Positions 52,820 through 62,608 of a DNA stretch of 64,000 nt are shown here, piece by piece. The stretch is taken from positions 22,965-86,964 of the forward strand of contig PBLF01000004.1 of NCBI GenBank assembly GCA_002722295.1, given 5' to 3'. Origin of the DNA: Stappia sp. (GTDB taxonomy: Bacteria > Pseudomonadota > Alphaproteobacteria > Rhizobiales > Stappiaceae). Each line of letters starts with the position of its first letter. Positions within the stretch are counted from its first letter, which is position 1. The notes under the pieces were generated by a model. That model searched no databases. It was not told where the DNA came from and saw only the letters and a list, made by a program, of their open reading frames with translations. The translations under genes were made by a program, and so were the position numbers.

Positions 52820-53866
52820 ATGAGCGCGATCACTCCGGGCGAAGGCGACAGGGATCCGGCCGAGGCGGACCGCATCCTGCGCGACACCGAAGCGGCGATG
52901 GAGAAGATCTCCGCCGCCCGCGGCGAGATCGCCCGCGTCATTTTCGGCCAGGAAAGCGTCGTGGAACGCAGTCTCGTGACCCTTCTCGCAGGCGGCCACG
53001 GCCTGCTCGTCGGCGTTCCCGGCCTTGCCAAGACGAAGCTGGTGGAAACGCTGGGCACGGTGCTCGGGCTCGATGCCCGGCGCATCCAGTTCACGCCGGA
53101 CCTGATGCCCTCCGACATTCTCGGCGCCGAGGTCATGGACCAGGCCGCCGACGGAAGCCGCGCCTTCCGCTTCATCAAGGGGCCGATCTTCTCCCAGCTT
53201 CTCATGGCGGACGAGATCAACCGTGCCAGCCAGCGCACCCAGTCGGCCCTGCTGCAGGCGATGCAGGAATATCATGTCACCATCGCCGGCCAGAGTTACG
53301 ACCTGCCGCGCCCGTTCCACGTTCTCGCCACCCAGAACCCGCTGGAGCAGGAAGGCACCTATCCGCTTCCCGAGGCCCAGCTCGACCGCTTCCTGATGCA
53401 GATCGACGTGCACTATCCCGACATGGAGGCGGAGCGGCGCATCCTGCTCGAGACGACAGGGGCCGAGGAAACCGCCGCCCGCGCCGTCATGAGCGCCGAT
53501 GAACTCACCGCCTTCCAGCAGCTCGTGCGCCGGATGCCGGTGGGCGAAAGCGTGGTCGAGGCGATCCTGGAACTGGTGCGCTCCGCCCGCCCCGCCGATC
53601 CCACGCTGGACGCCGGTTCGTCCGCCGGAAAGGACGATATCACCCGCGCCATCGCATGGGGGCCGGGCCCCCGCGCCAGCCAGGCGCTCATGCTGGCCGT
53701 TCGGGCGCGCGCGCTCGTCGACGGACGTCTCGCGCCGTCCGTGGATGACGTCGTGGCGCTTGCCGAACCCGTGCTCCAGCACCGCATGGCGCTGACATTC
53801 GCCGCGCGGGCCGACGGCGAGACGATCCGCGGACTGATCTCCCGGCTCAAGAACCGCATCGGATAG
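52820..53866 (+). CDS. MoxR family AAA+ ATPase
   Basis: A 348-residue MoxR ATPase. Walker A GVPGLAKT (65-72), Walker B LLMADEINRAS, sensor 1 LATQNPLEQEGTYPLPEAQLDRF (in part) and the C-terminal lid domain. MoxR proteins act as chaperones that mature or remodel von Willebrand factor A partners. First gene of a tight operon with DUF58, DUF4159 and a VWA-type protein; spacing to the next gene is eight bases. Confidence 0.94.
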   Translation: MSAITPGEGDRDPAEADRILRDTEAAMEKISAARGEIARVIFGQESVVERSLVTLLAGGHGLLVGVPGLAKTKLVETLGTVLGLDARRIQFTPDLMPSDILGAEVMDQAADGSRAFRFIKGPIFSQLLMADEINRASQRTQSALLQAMQEYHVTIAGQSYDLPRPFHVLATQNPLEQEGTYPLPEAQLDRFLMQIDVHYPDMEAERRILLETTGAEETAARAVMSADELTAFQQLVRRMPVGESVVEAILELVRSARPADPTLDAGSSAGKDDITRAIAWGPGPRASQALMLAVRARALVDGRLAPSVDDVVALAEPVLQHRMALTFAARADGETIRGLISRLKNRIG

Positions 53867-53874
53867 GAGGGCCA

Positions 53875-54831
53875 ATGGAGGGACTGGGACGCCTCGCAGC
53901 CTCGCGGCTGGCGCGCGCGGGCTCCGGCGAGACGGACGGCCGGGACTGGCCGCAGATCGTCGCCGGCGGACGCACTCTTGCCGATGCCCTGCCCGACCTT
54001 CTCGTGGAAGCCCGACAGGTCGCCATGACCACCAGCGCCGGCTGGCACGGCCGCAGGCGGGCGGGCGCCGGCGAGAACTTCTGGCAGTTTCGTCCCTTCA
54101 TCGCCGGCGAGCCGGTCAAGCGCATCGACTGGCGGCGCTCGGCCCGCGACAACCACCTCTACGTTCGCGAGCGCGAATGGGAGGCCGCCCACACCGTGTG
54201 GCTCTGGGCCGATCTCTCTCCCTCGATGCTGTTTCGCTCGCATCTCTCCGACACGGTGAAGCGCGACCGCGCGCTTGTGCTTCTTCTGGCGCTGGCCGAC
54301 CTGCTGGCCGAGACCGGCGAGCGCGTCGGCTTGCCGGGGCTTCGCCGTGCGGTCGCCGACCGGCACGCGGCCGAGCGCATCGCCGCCACGCTTGCCCATG
54401 TGAGCGATCCCGTCAGCCTGCCCGAGGGACGCGACATCCGCCGCTTCTCCGATGTGGTGCTGATCGGCGACCTGCTCGACCCGCTCGACGAAACGCTCGC
54501 CTGGATGCAGAAGGTCGCGGGCTCCGGCGCGCGCGGGCATCTCGTCATGGTGCTCGACCCCGTGGAGGAGACCTTCCCCTTTTCCGGGCGCACCGAGTTT
54601 CGTGATCCCGAGACCGGCTTCCGCCTGACCAGCGGCAAGGCCGAGACCTGGCGCACGGCCTATCGCGACCGGCTCGAGGCCCATCGCGCGGCCATCGGCG
54701 AGGTGGCCCGCCGCGCGGGCTGGACTTTCCTGGTGCACCACACCGACCGACCGGCGGCAGAAGCCATGCTGGTGCTGCACTCGCGCCTGAGCGGCGTGCT
54801 GCTGAACGACACCGGCGGGGCGGGCCGATGA
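53875..54831 (+). CDS. DUF58 domain-containing protein (VWA-like)
   Basis: A 318-residue protein. The DUF58 hallmark GENFWQFRPFIAGEPVKRIDWRRSAR (in part) is followed by a VWA-like fold whose first MIDAS motif DLSPS is intact in LWADLSPSM. Such proteins are MoxR partners. Overlaps the DUF4159 gene by four bases. No signal peptide; it probably acts at the cytoplasmic face of the membrane complex formed by the next two products. Confidence 0.92.
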   Translation: MEGLGRLAASRLARAGSGETDGRDWPQIVAGGRTLADALPDLLVEARQVAMTTSAGWHGRRRAGAGENFWQFRPFIAGEPVKRIDWRRSARDNHLYVREREWEAAHTVWLWADLSPSMLFRSHLSDTVKRDRALVLLLALADLLAETGERVGLPGLRRAVADRHAAERIAATLAHVSDPVSLPEGRDIRRFSDVVLIGDLLDPLDETLAWMQKVAGSGARGHLVMVLDPVEETFPFSGRTEFRDPETGFRLTSGKAETWRTAYRDRLEAHRAAIGEVARRAGWTFLVHHTDRPAAEAMLVLHSRLSGVLLNDTGGAGR

Positions 54832-57689
54832 GCGGTCTTTTGCCCCTGGGTTTCGCCGCGCCTCTGGCGCTGGTCGGCCTTCTGCTTCTGCCGGTGATCT
54901 GGTGGCTCCTGCGCCTTCTGCCGCCGAGCCCGCGCCGCATCGCCTTCCCGCCCGCGCGCCTGCTGGAGGGGATCGAGAAGCGCGACGAGACGCCCGACAC
55001 CAGCCCGTTGTGGCTGACCATCCTGCGCCTGCTTCTGGCCGCCGCCCTCATCCTGGCGCTGGCGGGCCCGCAGTGGCGCCCGGGGACCGACACGCCCGCC
55101 GGTGACGGGCCGCTGTGGATCGTGCTCGACAACGGCTGGGCCGCGTCCGCCGACTGGGAAACAAGGCGTGGCGCCGCCGAACGCCTTGTCGCAAGCGCCG
55201 CCGAAGAAGGCCGCCCGGTTCTGCTCGCCGCCACGGCGGAAGGCCCGGACCAGCCGCTTGTGACCCAGGACGCGCGCAGCGTACTGGAGCGCCTGCGCGC
55301 GATGGAACCGCGCCCCTGGCCCACGACGCGCGGCGAACTGACCATCGCCTTGCGCAAGGCCGCGGCGACCAGGGCGCCCGGCGCGATCGTTTGGTATTCC
55401 GACGGCGTCGCGCGCGCCACCTCCGCCCGCTTCGTGGAAGACCTTCGCGCCATCGCGGGCACGGCCGACCTCACCGTCTACACAGGCCTTGGCCATCCGC
55501 CGGTTCTTGCAGGCGCGCGCAACGATCCCGAAGCGCTGACGGCAAGCATCATTCCCGCGCCTGGAACGCCGGGGGACGCCGCCCTGCCAAGCGTGCGCGC
55601 CTATGACGAAAAGGGCCTCGTGCTCGGCGAGACGCAAGCGACCGCCGGCGAGCGGGAAGGCCTTCTGGACATGCGGCTCGAGCTGCCCGTCGAGCTTCGC
55701 AACGACGTGGCGCGGCTGGAGATCGACGGCGCGCGTTCTGCCGCCGCCGTGCAGCTTCTCGACGATCGCTGGCAGCGGCGCACGGTCGGCCTCGTGTCCG
55801 GCGCCTCGGCCGACCAGGCCCAGCCGCTGCTTTCGCCGCTCTACTATCTGGAGCGGGCGCTCTCGCCCTTCGCGGAACTTCGCCACGCCCGCGAGGCGGA
55901 TGTGGCGGATGCCGCCACCGCGCTGATCGCGCAGGGCGTCTCCGTCCTGGTCATGGCCGACGTGGGACGGTTGAGCGAACCGGCCGAGGCCGCGCTGCGG
56001 CGCTGGATCGAACAGGGCGGCGTGCTGGTGCGCTTCGCCGGTCCCCGGCTTGCCGGCGGCAGCGACGATCTGGTGCCCACGCGCCTGCGCTCTGGCGACC
56101 GCGCGCTCGGCGGCGCCCTGTCCTGGGAAGAACCCCAGCCGCTTGCAAGCTTCGCCGAAGGCTCACCCTTCGCGACCCTTCCCGTTCCCTCGGACGTCAC
56201 CGTGTCGCGGCAGGTTCTTGCCGAACCCGGCCCGGACCTCACCGACCGGAGCTGGGCGCTGCTTGCCGACGGAACGCCGCTGGTCACCGCCAGCACGCTC
56301 GGACGCGGGACGCTGATCCTCTTCCATGTCACCGCCGATGCAGGCTGGTCGAACCTGCCGCTGTCGGGCACCTTCGTGGAAATGCTGCGCCGGATCACCG
56401 CCCTGTCGGCGACCGTCGCCCCGGACGCCGGGGCTGCGGGCCGGGACACCGCCGGCACGGCCGCCGTTGCCGGCGCGAACGAGGCCGCCGTCCAGCTTCC
56501 GCCGGTCCGCGTGCTGGACGGATCGGGCCGCCTCGGGCCGCCGCCCGCCTCCGCCGTGCCGCTTCCCGCAAACGGCGACATCGCCGCGAGCCGTCGGAAT
56601 CCGCCGGGCCTTTACGGCGCGTCGGACGCCTTCCGCGCGCTGAACCTCTTCCCCCAGGCGACCACCATCGAAGCGCTCGATCTCTCCCCGCTTGAAGGGG
56701 CACGCATCGCGGACTACCCGCGCGAGACGAGTGTGGACCTGCGCCCATCGCTCTTCGTGCTGGCACTGCTGCTGCTGTTCGCCGATGCCCTCGCCATGCT
56801 GGTCATGCGCGGCGAGCGGCGCGGCCTGCGCCGAGGGCGCGGGATGCCGGGCTTCGGCGCGGTGGTGATGGCAATTGCCCTGGCACTCACGCTGTCGGCC
56901 CCGCGCGAGGCCAACGCCCAGGAGAGTTCCGCCGACATCACGGCCCTGGAAGCGACGCTCGACACGCGCCTTGCCTATGTGCTCACCGGAGACCCGGCCC
57001 TCGACGAGACCAGCCGCATGGGGCTTTTCGGCCTGTCGCGCTATCTGGCGAGCCGCACCGCCCTGGAGCCCGAGGCGCCCATGGGCGTCGACCCCGCGCG
57101 CGACGAACTGGCCTTCTACCCGCTGCTCTACTGGCCCGTGCGGGCCGAAACGCCCATTCCCGGCCCGGAGGCTCTGTCGGCCATCGACACCTACATGCGC
57201 AATGGCGGCACCATCCTCTTCGACACCGGCGACCAGCTCGCCACCGGACTGACGGGGCTCGGCACGTCGCCGGCGGTCCTGCGCCCGCGCCGTATCCTCG
57301 AGACGCTGGACATTCCCCCGCTCGAGCCGGTTCCCGTGGACCACGTGCTCACCAAGGCGTTCTACATTCTCGACAGCTTTCCCGGGCGCTACGCCGGCGG
57401 GCCGCTGTGGGTGGAGGCGAGCGAGCCGGGCACCCAGGACGATCCCGTGCGCCGGCCCGTGCGCGGCGGCGACGGCATTTCCCCGATCCTCATCACCGGC
57501 AACGACCTCGCCGGCGCCTGGGCGGTGGACGACGCCGGCGGCTATGCATTCCAGACCGTGCCGGCCGACCCGCTGCAGCGCGAGTACGCCTTCCGCTCCG
57601 GCGTCAACATCGTCATGTATGTCCTGACCGGCAACTACAAGGCCGACCAGGTGCACATTCCCGCCCTTCTCGAACGGCTCGGACAATAG
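54828..57689 (+). CDS. DUF4159 domain protein with BatA-like N-terminus
   Basis: A 953-residue membrane protein with fused parts: BatA-type N-terminus with helices at about 8-30 and 61-80; a VWA-like domain (about 95-270) whose MIDAS is degenerate, LDNGWAAS at Asp101 in place of DxSxS; an amidotransferase-like region without catalytic Cys (about 330-530); two more helices near 640-690; and C-terminal DUF4159 (about 705-953, YVLTGDPALDETSRMGLFGL and NGGTILFDTGDQ). Function unknown; context makes it the structural core of the MoxR complex. Overlaps DUF58 by four bases. Confidence 0.9.
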   Translation: MSGLLPLGFAAPLALVGLLLLPVIWWLLRLLPPSPRRIAFPPARLLEGIEKRDETPDTSPLWLTILRLLLAAALILALAGPQWRPGTDTPAGDGPLWIVLDNGWAASADWETRRGAAERLVASAAEEGRPVLLAATAEGPDQPLVTQDARSVLERLRAMEPRPWPTTRGELTIALRKAAATRAPGAIVWYSDGVARATSARFVEDLRAIAGTADLTVYTGLGHPPVLAGARNDPEALTASIIPAPGTPGDAALPSVRAYDEKGLVLGETQATAGEREGLLDMRLELPVELRNDVARLEIDGARSAAAVQLLDDRWQRRTVGLVSGASADQAQPLLSPLYYLERALSPFAELRHAREADVADAATALIAQGVSVLVMADVGRLSEPAEAALRRWIEQGGVLVRFAGPRLAGGSDDLVPTRLRSGDRALGGALSWEEPQPLASFAEGSPFATLPVPSDVTVSRQVLAEPGPDLTDRSWALLADGTPLVTASTLGRGTLILFHVTADAGWSNLPLSGTFVEMLRRITALSATVAPDAGAAGRDTAGTAAVAGANEAAVQLPPVRVLDGSGRLGPPPASAVPLPANGDIAASRRNPPGLYGASDAFRALNLFPQATTIEALDLSPLEGARIADYPRETSVDLRPSLFVLALLLLFADALAMLVMRGERRGLRRGRGMPGFGAVVMAIALALTLSAPREANAQESSADITALEATLDTRLAYVLTGDPALDETSRMGLFGLSRYLASRTALEPEAPMGVDPARDELAFYPLLYWPVRAETPIPGPEALSAIDTYMRNGGTILFDTGDQLATGLTGLGTSPAVLRPRRILETLDIPPLEPVPVDHVLTKAFYILDSFPGRYAGGPLWVEASEPGTQDDPVRRPVRGGDGISPILITGNDLAGAWAVDDAGGYAFQTVPADPLQREYAFRSGVNIVMYVLTGNYKADQVHIPALLERLGQ

Positions 57690-57704
57690 GGAGGAACCCG
57701 CCGC

Positions 57705-59786
57705 GTGATCTGGTCGCTGTCCTTCTCCCCCCTCGTGCCGGACTGGGCGCTCGTCGCCGCCGGCGCGATCGCCGTCGCCCTCGCGCTGGCCACCGCGCTC
57801 ATGCGGGTTCCCGGCTGGCCGCTGCGCGGTCTCGCCATGGCGCTGCTGGTCCTGGCACTTTCCGGTCCCGCCATCGAGCGCGAGGACCGCGAACCGCTCG
57901 CCAGCGTCGTCTCGCTCATCGTCGACGACAGCCAGAGCCAGCGCCTGTCCGACCGTGCCGACCAGACAGCCGAGGCGCTGGAGGGTCTGCGGCAGCGCTT
58001 CGCGGCGCTGCCCGGCTACGAGTTGCGCGTGGTGCGCGCCGGACGCGGGGAAGCCGCGACCGCCGACGGAACCGCGCTGTTTTCGGCCCTCGCCGACAGC
58101 CTGTCGGATGTGCCCCCGGAGCGCATCGGCGGCGCTCTCCTGCTGACCGACGGTCAGGTGCACGACATTCCCGAACGCGCAGCGGATCTCGGGTTCACCG
58201 CTCCCCTGCACGCGCTGATCACCGGCCGTCCGGACGAGACCGACCGGCGTCTCGCCATCGACCGGGCACCGAAGTTCGGCCTCGTCGGGTCGACCCAGAC
58301 CGTGACGCTGCAGCTCCAGGACCGGGGAACGGGCACCGGCGGCGGTGACCGCGTGCGCCTCGTCGTGCGCCGCGACGGAGACACGGTGGCGACCCTGCAG
58401 GTCACCCCCGGCGCGACCGTGGACGTTCCCGTCGAGATCGCCCACGGCGGGCAGAACATCTTCGAGTTCGCGGTCGACCCGCTCGAAGGCGAGCTTACCG
58501 ACCTCAACAACCGCGTCGTCGTGACCATCGACGGCATCCGCGAGAACCTGCGCGTGCTGCTGGTCTCCGGCAGCCCGCATGCCGGCGAGCGCACCTGGCG
58601 GAACCTGCTGAAGTCCGACGCCTCCGTCGACCTCGTGCATTTCACCATCCTGCGTCCGCCCGACAAGCAGGACGGCACGCCGATCAACCAGCTTTCGCTG
58701 ATCGCCTTCCCGACCCGCGAACTGTTTTCGGAAAAGATCGACGAGTTCGACCTCATCATCTTCGACCGCTACGAGCGGCGCGGCGTGCTGCCACTGCTCT
58801 ATTTCGACAACATCGCCCGGTATGTGCAGGGCGGCGGTGCGGTGCTCGTAGCCGGCGGGCCGGACTATGCCGACGCCGGCAGCCTGTTTCGCACGCCGCT
58901 CGCGCCCGTCCTGCCGGCGGAACCGAGCGGCATGCTCTACGAGGAACCCTTCCGCGCCGCGATCTCGACCACCGGCGAGCGCCATCCGGTGACACGCCGC
59001 CTTCCCGGTGCCGAAAGCGAGCCCCCGGCCTGGAGCCGCTGGTTCCGGCTGGTCGACGCCTCCGTCACCACGGGCGAAACGCTGATGACGGGTCCGGACG
59101 ACAAGCCACTTCTGGTGCTCGGTCGCGAGGGCGAGGGTCGCGTGGCCGTGCTCCTGTCCGACCACGTATGGCTTTGGGCGCGGGGGTACGAGGGCGGCGG
59201 ACCGCATGTGGCCCTGCTGCGCCGGCTGGCGCACTGGCTGATGAAGGAACCGGATCTCGAGGAAGAGGCGCTGCGCCTGACCTCCCGGGGCGCGGAGGTG
59301 ATCGCGGAACGCCAGACAATCGGCGAAAGCGTCGGCGACATGACGCTGACGCTGCCCGACGGATCCACCCGCACCCTGACGCCGAGCGAAGTGGCTCCGG
59401 GGCTGTGGCGTGCATCCTCGCCCGCTCCCGACCTCGGTCTGTATGCGGTGGAGGACGGCACGCGCAAGGCGCTGGTGCATGTCGGGCCGCCGAACCCGCG
59501 CGAGTTCACCGACGTCCTCTCGACGCCGGAAAAGCTCGCACCGATCGTCGCGGAAACAGGCGGCGGCGTCATGCGCGTCACCGACGCGGGCGACGAGATC
59601 CGCGTGCCACGGATCGTCCCCATGCGCCGGGCCGACAATTTCGCCGGCGACGGCTGGATCGGCTTCCGCACGAGCGATGCAAGCGTTCTCAAGGGGATCG
59701 ACCGCTATCCGCTCTTCGCCGGCCTGCTGGGTCTGGCGCTGCTTCTGGGGGCCGTCACCGCCATGTGGTACCGCGAGGGCCGCTGA
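57705..59786 (+). CDS. VWA/amidotransferase-like membrane protein of the MoxR operon
   Basis: A 693-residue membrane protein. Two N-terminal helices, a VWA-like domain with intact MIDAS DDSQS (Asp74, Ser76, Ser78), a beta-rich CARDB-like stretch (about 185-265), a class-I-amidotransferase-like region (VLLVSGSPHAGERTW to HVWLWARGYEGG, about 280-510) without an evident catalytic triad, and a C-terminal helix. Start is a GTG at 57705 behind GGAGG. It follows the DUF4159 gene by 15 bases and completes the four-gene operon. Confidence 0.85.
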   Translation: MIWSLSFSPLVPDWALVAAGAIAVALALATALMRVPGWPLRGLAMALLVLALSGPAIEREDREPLASVVSLIVDDSQSQRLSDRADQTAEALEGLRQRFAALPGYELRVVRAGRGEAATADGTALFSALADSLSDVPPERIGGALLLTDGQVHDIPERAADLGFTAPLHALITGRPDETDRRLAIDRAPKFGLVGSTQTVTLQLQDRGTGTGGGDRVRLVVRRDGDTVATLQVTPGATVDVPVEIAHGGQNIFEFAVDPLEGELTDLNNRVVVTIDGIRENLRVLLVSGSPHAGERTWRNLLKSDASVDLVHFTILRPPDKQDGTPINQLSLIAFPTRELFSEKIDEFDLIIFDRYERRGVLPLLYFDNIARYVQGGGAVLVAGGPDYADAGSLFRTPLAPVLPAEPSGMLYEEPFRAAISTTGERHPVTRRLPGAESEPPAWSRWFRLVDASVTTGETLMTGPDDKPLLVLGREGEGRVAVLLSDHVWLWARGYEGGGPHVALLRRLAHWLMKEPDLEEEALRLTSRGAEVIAERQTIGESVGDMTLTLPDGSTRTLTPSEVAPGLWRASSPAPDLGLYAVEDGTRKALVHVGPPNPREFTDVLSTPEKLAPIVAETGGGVMRVTDAGDEIRVPRIVPMRRADNFAGDGWIGFRTSDASVLKGIDRYPLFAGLLGLALLLGAVTAMWYREGR

Positions 59787-59811
59787 CGCCTTGCCCTGTC
59801 GGCAGGCGCGC

Positions 59812-60309
59812 TCAGCGCCCGCCGCGCACCATGCCCGACGGCATCTCGCTGCCGGGCTGGAGATTGGCGACGAGCAGCCGCGCGGGATCGACGGGACCGG
59901 GGAGCTGAATGCGTCCGAGCGGCACGGGCTCGAAACCGAGCGGCCCGTAGTAGGGCGCGTCTCCCACGAGCAGCACGCTTTTCTCGCCCAGCGCCTGCGC
60001 CGCCTTGAGCGACTGGTTGACGAGCAACCGGCCAAGCCCCCGGTTCTTGAACGCGGGCGAGACCGCCAGCGGGCCGAGAAGCTGGGACGGGGCGTCGCCG
60101 ATCATGATCGGGGTCAGCCACACCGAGCCCGCGAACACGTCATCGCTCATGCCGACGAAACACAGCCGGTGATCGCGTTCGACGCCCTCGCGCAGGCGAA
60201 AGGCGGTCTTGGCAAAGCGACCGGGGCCGAAGGCATCGGCCTGGAGAGCTTCGATCTGGGGAAGGTCGGAGGGAACTTCGGTGCGGATGAGCCAGGAAGA
60301 GGCGAGCAT
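59812..60309 (-). CDS. GNAT family N-acetyltransferase
   Basis: A 165-residue GNAT of the YhbS/predicted small-molecule type: EVPSDLPQIEALQADAFGPGRFAKTAFRLREG (in part), the acetyl-CoA loop FKNRGLGRLLVNQSL in motif A, and VLLVGDAPYYGPLGFEPV in motif B. Substrate unknown. GAGG seven bases before the ATG at 60309 supports the start; the frame is open upstream to 60375. An eight-base palindrome lies 58 bases upstream. Confidence 0.85.
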   Translation of the reverse strand: MLASSWLIRTEVPSDLPQIEALQADAFGPGRFAKTAFRLREGVERDHRLCFVGMSDDVFAGSVWLTPIMIGDAPSQLLGPLAVSPAFKNRGLGRLLVNQSLKAAQALGEKSVLLVGDAPYYGPLGFEPVPLGRIQLPGPVDPARLLVANLQPGSEMPSGMVRGGR

Positions 60310-60784
60310 GGCGGAAACCTCGAGAGCGGAACAAGAACCCGGACACGTCGCCCGGATCTCGTAACCGCGGATCATGGTGATCCGCCTGGAGCGATCCTCT
60401 AGGGCGCGTGCGTGACAAAGCGCGAGGCGAAGCCTCGTCGCAGGGTCCTTCGTCGCTGGCGGTCGACGCGCATCATCGGCTCGCTCAATCCTCGGGCGCT
60501 TGTCGTCCGGGCGCCTTGTCCGGGTCCGCGATTCTCGCGGGATGGTTCACGGCGTGTGAAACAGGCCGGAACGGGGCGTGTCGGTAGCATGAAGCCCCTG
60601 CCCCGTAAAGCGTATTCTTGACGAGCGAACGAGCGGACGCAAGCCGCTGGTACCGTTCACCTGGAACGAACACACCTTCCAGTGCGTTGAGGAAAGACAC
60701 GCCGTGCCCATTTGCGAAACACTGAGGGCAACATGCGCCGGCACCGCCACGGACGGAAGCCGCAGGCAACCAGGGAGATGACCG
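60310..60784. other. Divergent intergenic region between GNAT and GST genes
   Basis: 475 bases with no convincing coding region; short open frames here lack ribosome sites. The only symmetric element is the palindrome at 60367-60385. Its size suggests a 5' leader or an unnoticed small RNA for either gene, but I see no clear promoter or terminator. Confidence 0.45.
60367..60385. promoter_or_regulatory. Palindrome upstream of the GNAT gene
   Basis: Perfect eight-base arms GCGGATCA (60367-60374) and TGATCCGC (60378-60385) with a three-base centre. It could be an operator or a hairpin at the 5' end of the acetyltransferase mRNA. Confidence 0.45.
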
Positions 60785-61765
60785 ATGGGCGTTCTCGTCG
60801 AGGGAAAATGGCACACCGACTGGTATGACACGAAGAAGACCGGAGGCCGCTTCGTGCGCGACACGGCCGGGTTCCGCAACTGGGTCACGCCGGATGGCAG
60901 CGCAGGTCCAAGCGGCGAAGGCGGCTTCGCGGCGGAGGCCGGCCGCTATCACCTGATCGTTTCCTACGCCTGCCCCTGGGCGCACAGGACGCTGATCCTG
61001 CGCAAGCTGAAGGGGCTGGAGGAGATCATCACCCTCAACGCGGTCGAGCCGCTGATGCTTGACGACGGCTGGACCTTCGCAACGCCCGATCCGGTGACCG
61101 GCGCCGAAACCGCCTGGCAGGTCTACGTGAAGGCGAAGCCCGACTGCTCCGACCGCGCGACGGTGCCGATCCTGTGGGACCGCAAACGCGAGACGATCGT
61201 CTCCAACGAGTCGTCCGAGATCCTGCGCATGTTCAACTCCGCCTTCGACGCGCTGCCCGGCGTGAATGCGGAACTCGACGTGTCGCCGGGCGAACTGATG
61301 TCCGGGATCGAGGAGGTCAATGCCCGCGTCTACGACACGGTCAACAACGGCGTCTACAAGGCCGGCTTCGCCACGCAGCAGGAGCCCTACGAGGAAGCGG
61401 TGACCGCGCTCTTCGACAGCCTGGACTGGCTGGAGGAGCGCCTGTCACGACATCGCTATCTGGTCGGGGACCGGCTGACCGAGGCGGACTGGCGGCTCTT
61501 CACGACGCTGCTGCGCTTCGATCCAGTCTACCATGGCCACTTCAAGTGCAACATCCGGCGCATCGCCGACTATCCCAACCTCTTTGCCTATCTGCGCGAG
61601 CTCTACCAGGTGCCGGGCGTGGCGGAAACCTGCGACATCGCCACGATCAAGCAGCACTACTACGGCTCGCACAAGTCGCTGAACCCGACCGGCGTGATCC
61701 CGCTCGGCCCCTTGCAGGATCTCGACGCCCCGCACGGACGCGACCGGCTGAAGGCGGCGGCCTGA
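60785..61765 (+). CDS. yqjG: Glutathionyl-hydroquinone reductase (Xi-class GST)
   Basis: A 326-residue glutathione transferase of the Xi class that reduces glutathionyl-hydroquinones. The active-site motif is ACPWAHRTLIL with the catalytic Cys, and the family N-terminus VEGKWHTDWYDTKKTGGRF (given in part) matches EcoYqjG-type enzymes; C-terminal segment GSHKSLNPTGVIPLGP is diagnostic. GGGAG nine bases before the ATG supports the start. Monocistronic. Confidence 0.93.
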   Translation: MGVLVEGKWHTDWYDTKKTGGRFVRDTAGFRNWVTPDGSAGPSGEGGFAAEAGRYHLIVSYACPWAHRTLILRKLKGLEEIITLNAVEPLMLDDGWTFATPDPVTGAETAWQVYVKAKPDCSDRATVPILWDRKRETIVSNESSEILRMFNSAFDALPGVNAELDVSPGELMSGIEEVNARVYDTVNNGVYKAGFATQQEPYEEAVTALFDSLDWLEERLSRHRYLVGDRLTEADWRLFTTLLRFDPVYHGHFKCNIRRIADYPNLFAYLRELYQVPGVAETCDIATIKQHYYGSHKSLNPTGVIPLGPLQDLDAPHGRDRLKAAA

Positions 61766-61799
61766 GCACGAGAACCTCCCGTGCCGCCCATCGTCCAGC

Positions 61800-62276
61800 T
61801 TACCAGTCGGCGGGCGGCGGGGTGCCGTCCGACAGCTCCGTGAGCCGGCGCAGGGTCGCCGGCGTGGTGCCCTCGGGAAGGGAGCCGAACGCGAAGAAAC
61901 CCGCTTCGGCGATCTCCCTGTTGGGCGCAAGCGCGTTGTGTTGCGCCTCGAAGCGGTCGAGCCGGTAGAACGCGACGTGATCGCGCCCGCCTTCGCGCAG
62001 GTTTCGATAAAGACCGACGAGCCGGGGCGGCTGCGTGCCCGCAAGGCCGGCTTCCTCCGAAAGCTCGCGCAGGGCCGCTTCGGGCGCGCTCTCGCCCGGA
62101 TCCACCGCGCCACCCGGAAGGTACCAGCCCGGCATGTAGCGATGGCGCACGAGAAGCACATGACCGTTCGCGTCGAAGACCGCGATGCGAACACCCAGCG
62201 TCACGGCGCGACGATGAAAGGTGAGCGCCATCGCGATGCGGCGCGCGAACGCCACGACCTTCAGTCCAGGCTTCAT
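61800..62276 (-). CDS. NUDIX hydrolase
   Basis: A 158-residue NUDIX protein with the box GGAVDPGESAPEAALREL followed by SEEAG, preceded by VRHRYMPGWYLPGG. Substrate unknown; a nucleotide-sugar or mutated nucleotide clean-up role is typical. AAGGGAAG precedes the ATG at 62276. Convergent with the GST gene. N-terminal 25 residues are basic and hydrophobic but not a clear signal peptide. Confidence 0.9.
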   Translation of the reverse strand: MKPGLKVVAFARRIAMALTFHRRAVTLGVRIAVFDANGHVLLVRHRYMPGWYLPGGAVDPGESAPEAALRELSEEAGLAGTQPPRLVGLYRNLREGGRDHVAFYRLDRFEAQHNALAPNREIAEAGFFAFGSLPEGTTPATLRRLTELSDGTPPPADW

Positions 62277-62494
62277 GGTCTTCCCTTCACGACAGGCCCT
62301 GCCCGCGCCCGGAGCGCGGCATGCGATGGTTGCGCAATTGCTAATTCATCATGCGCCGGACGCATGGGTGACCCTCGGTCAACGCGCTTGTGACTCACAG
62401 GCAGGATAACGATATTCCGCGTGCAGCAAGAAGGGCGATGAACCGCGATGCGGAAAACCGTCTCGCCCAGCCTGCCACACCCCAGGAGACTACG
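62277..62494. other. Upstream region of NUDIX gene and micro-ORF
   Basis: 218 bases serving as divergent upstream region. There is an AT-rich patch with the palindrome GCAATTGC near 62337 and a GGATAACGATA stretch near 62403, possible promoter parts. No gene recognised. Confidence 0.4.
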
Positions 62495-62608
62495 ATGTTG
62501 ACCGCCCTGTTTGCACGCCGCTCCCCGCGTCGTTTCGTCTGGCGTCCGGCGGTCGATCTCACCAACCCGCGCATTGCGGCGGTGCTGACGACCTTCACGG
62601 GCAACTGA
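62495..62608 (+). CDS. Candidate 37-residue arginine-rich protein
   Basis: A short ORF whose ATG at 62495 is six bases behind AGGAG. The predicted protein (MLTALFARRSPRRFVWRPAV...) is basic at the start and ends with a mildly hydrophobic helix-like segment. A terminator-like hairpin lies 134 bases after its stop, so an independent short transcript is plausible. No family recognised; chance occurrence cannot be excluded. Confidence 0.35.
   Translation: MLTALFARRSPRRFVWRPAVDLTNPRIAAVLTTFTGN

Noticed and set aside
56163..60035. A 1,290-codon open frame on the minus strand under the DUF4159 and VWA genes
   Set aside because: It lies wholly opposite two well-supported genes of recognisable families. 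Long antisense frames are normal at this G+C content, and its translation has no domain and is rich in Arg, Gly and Ala.
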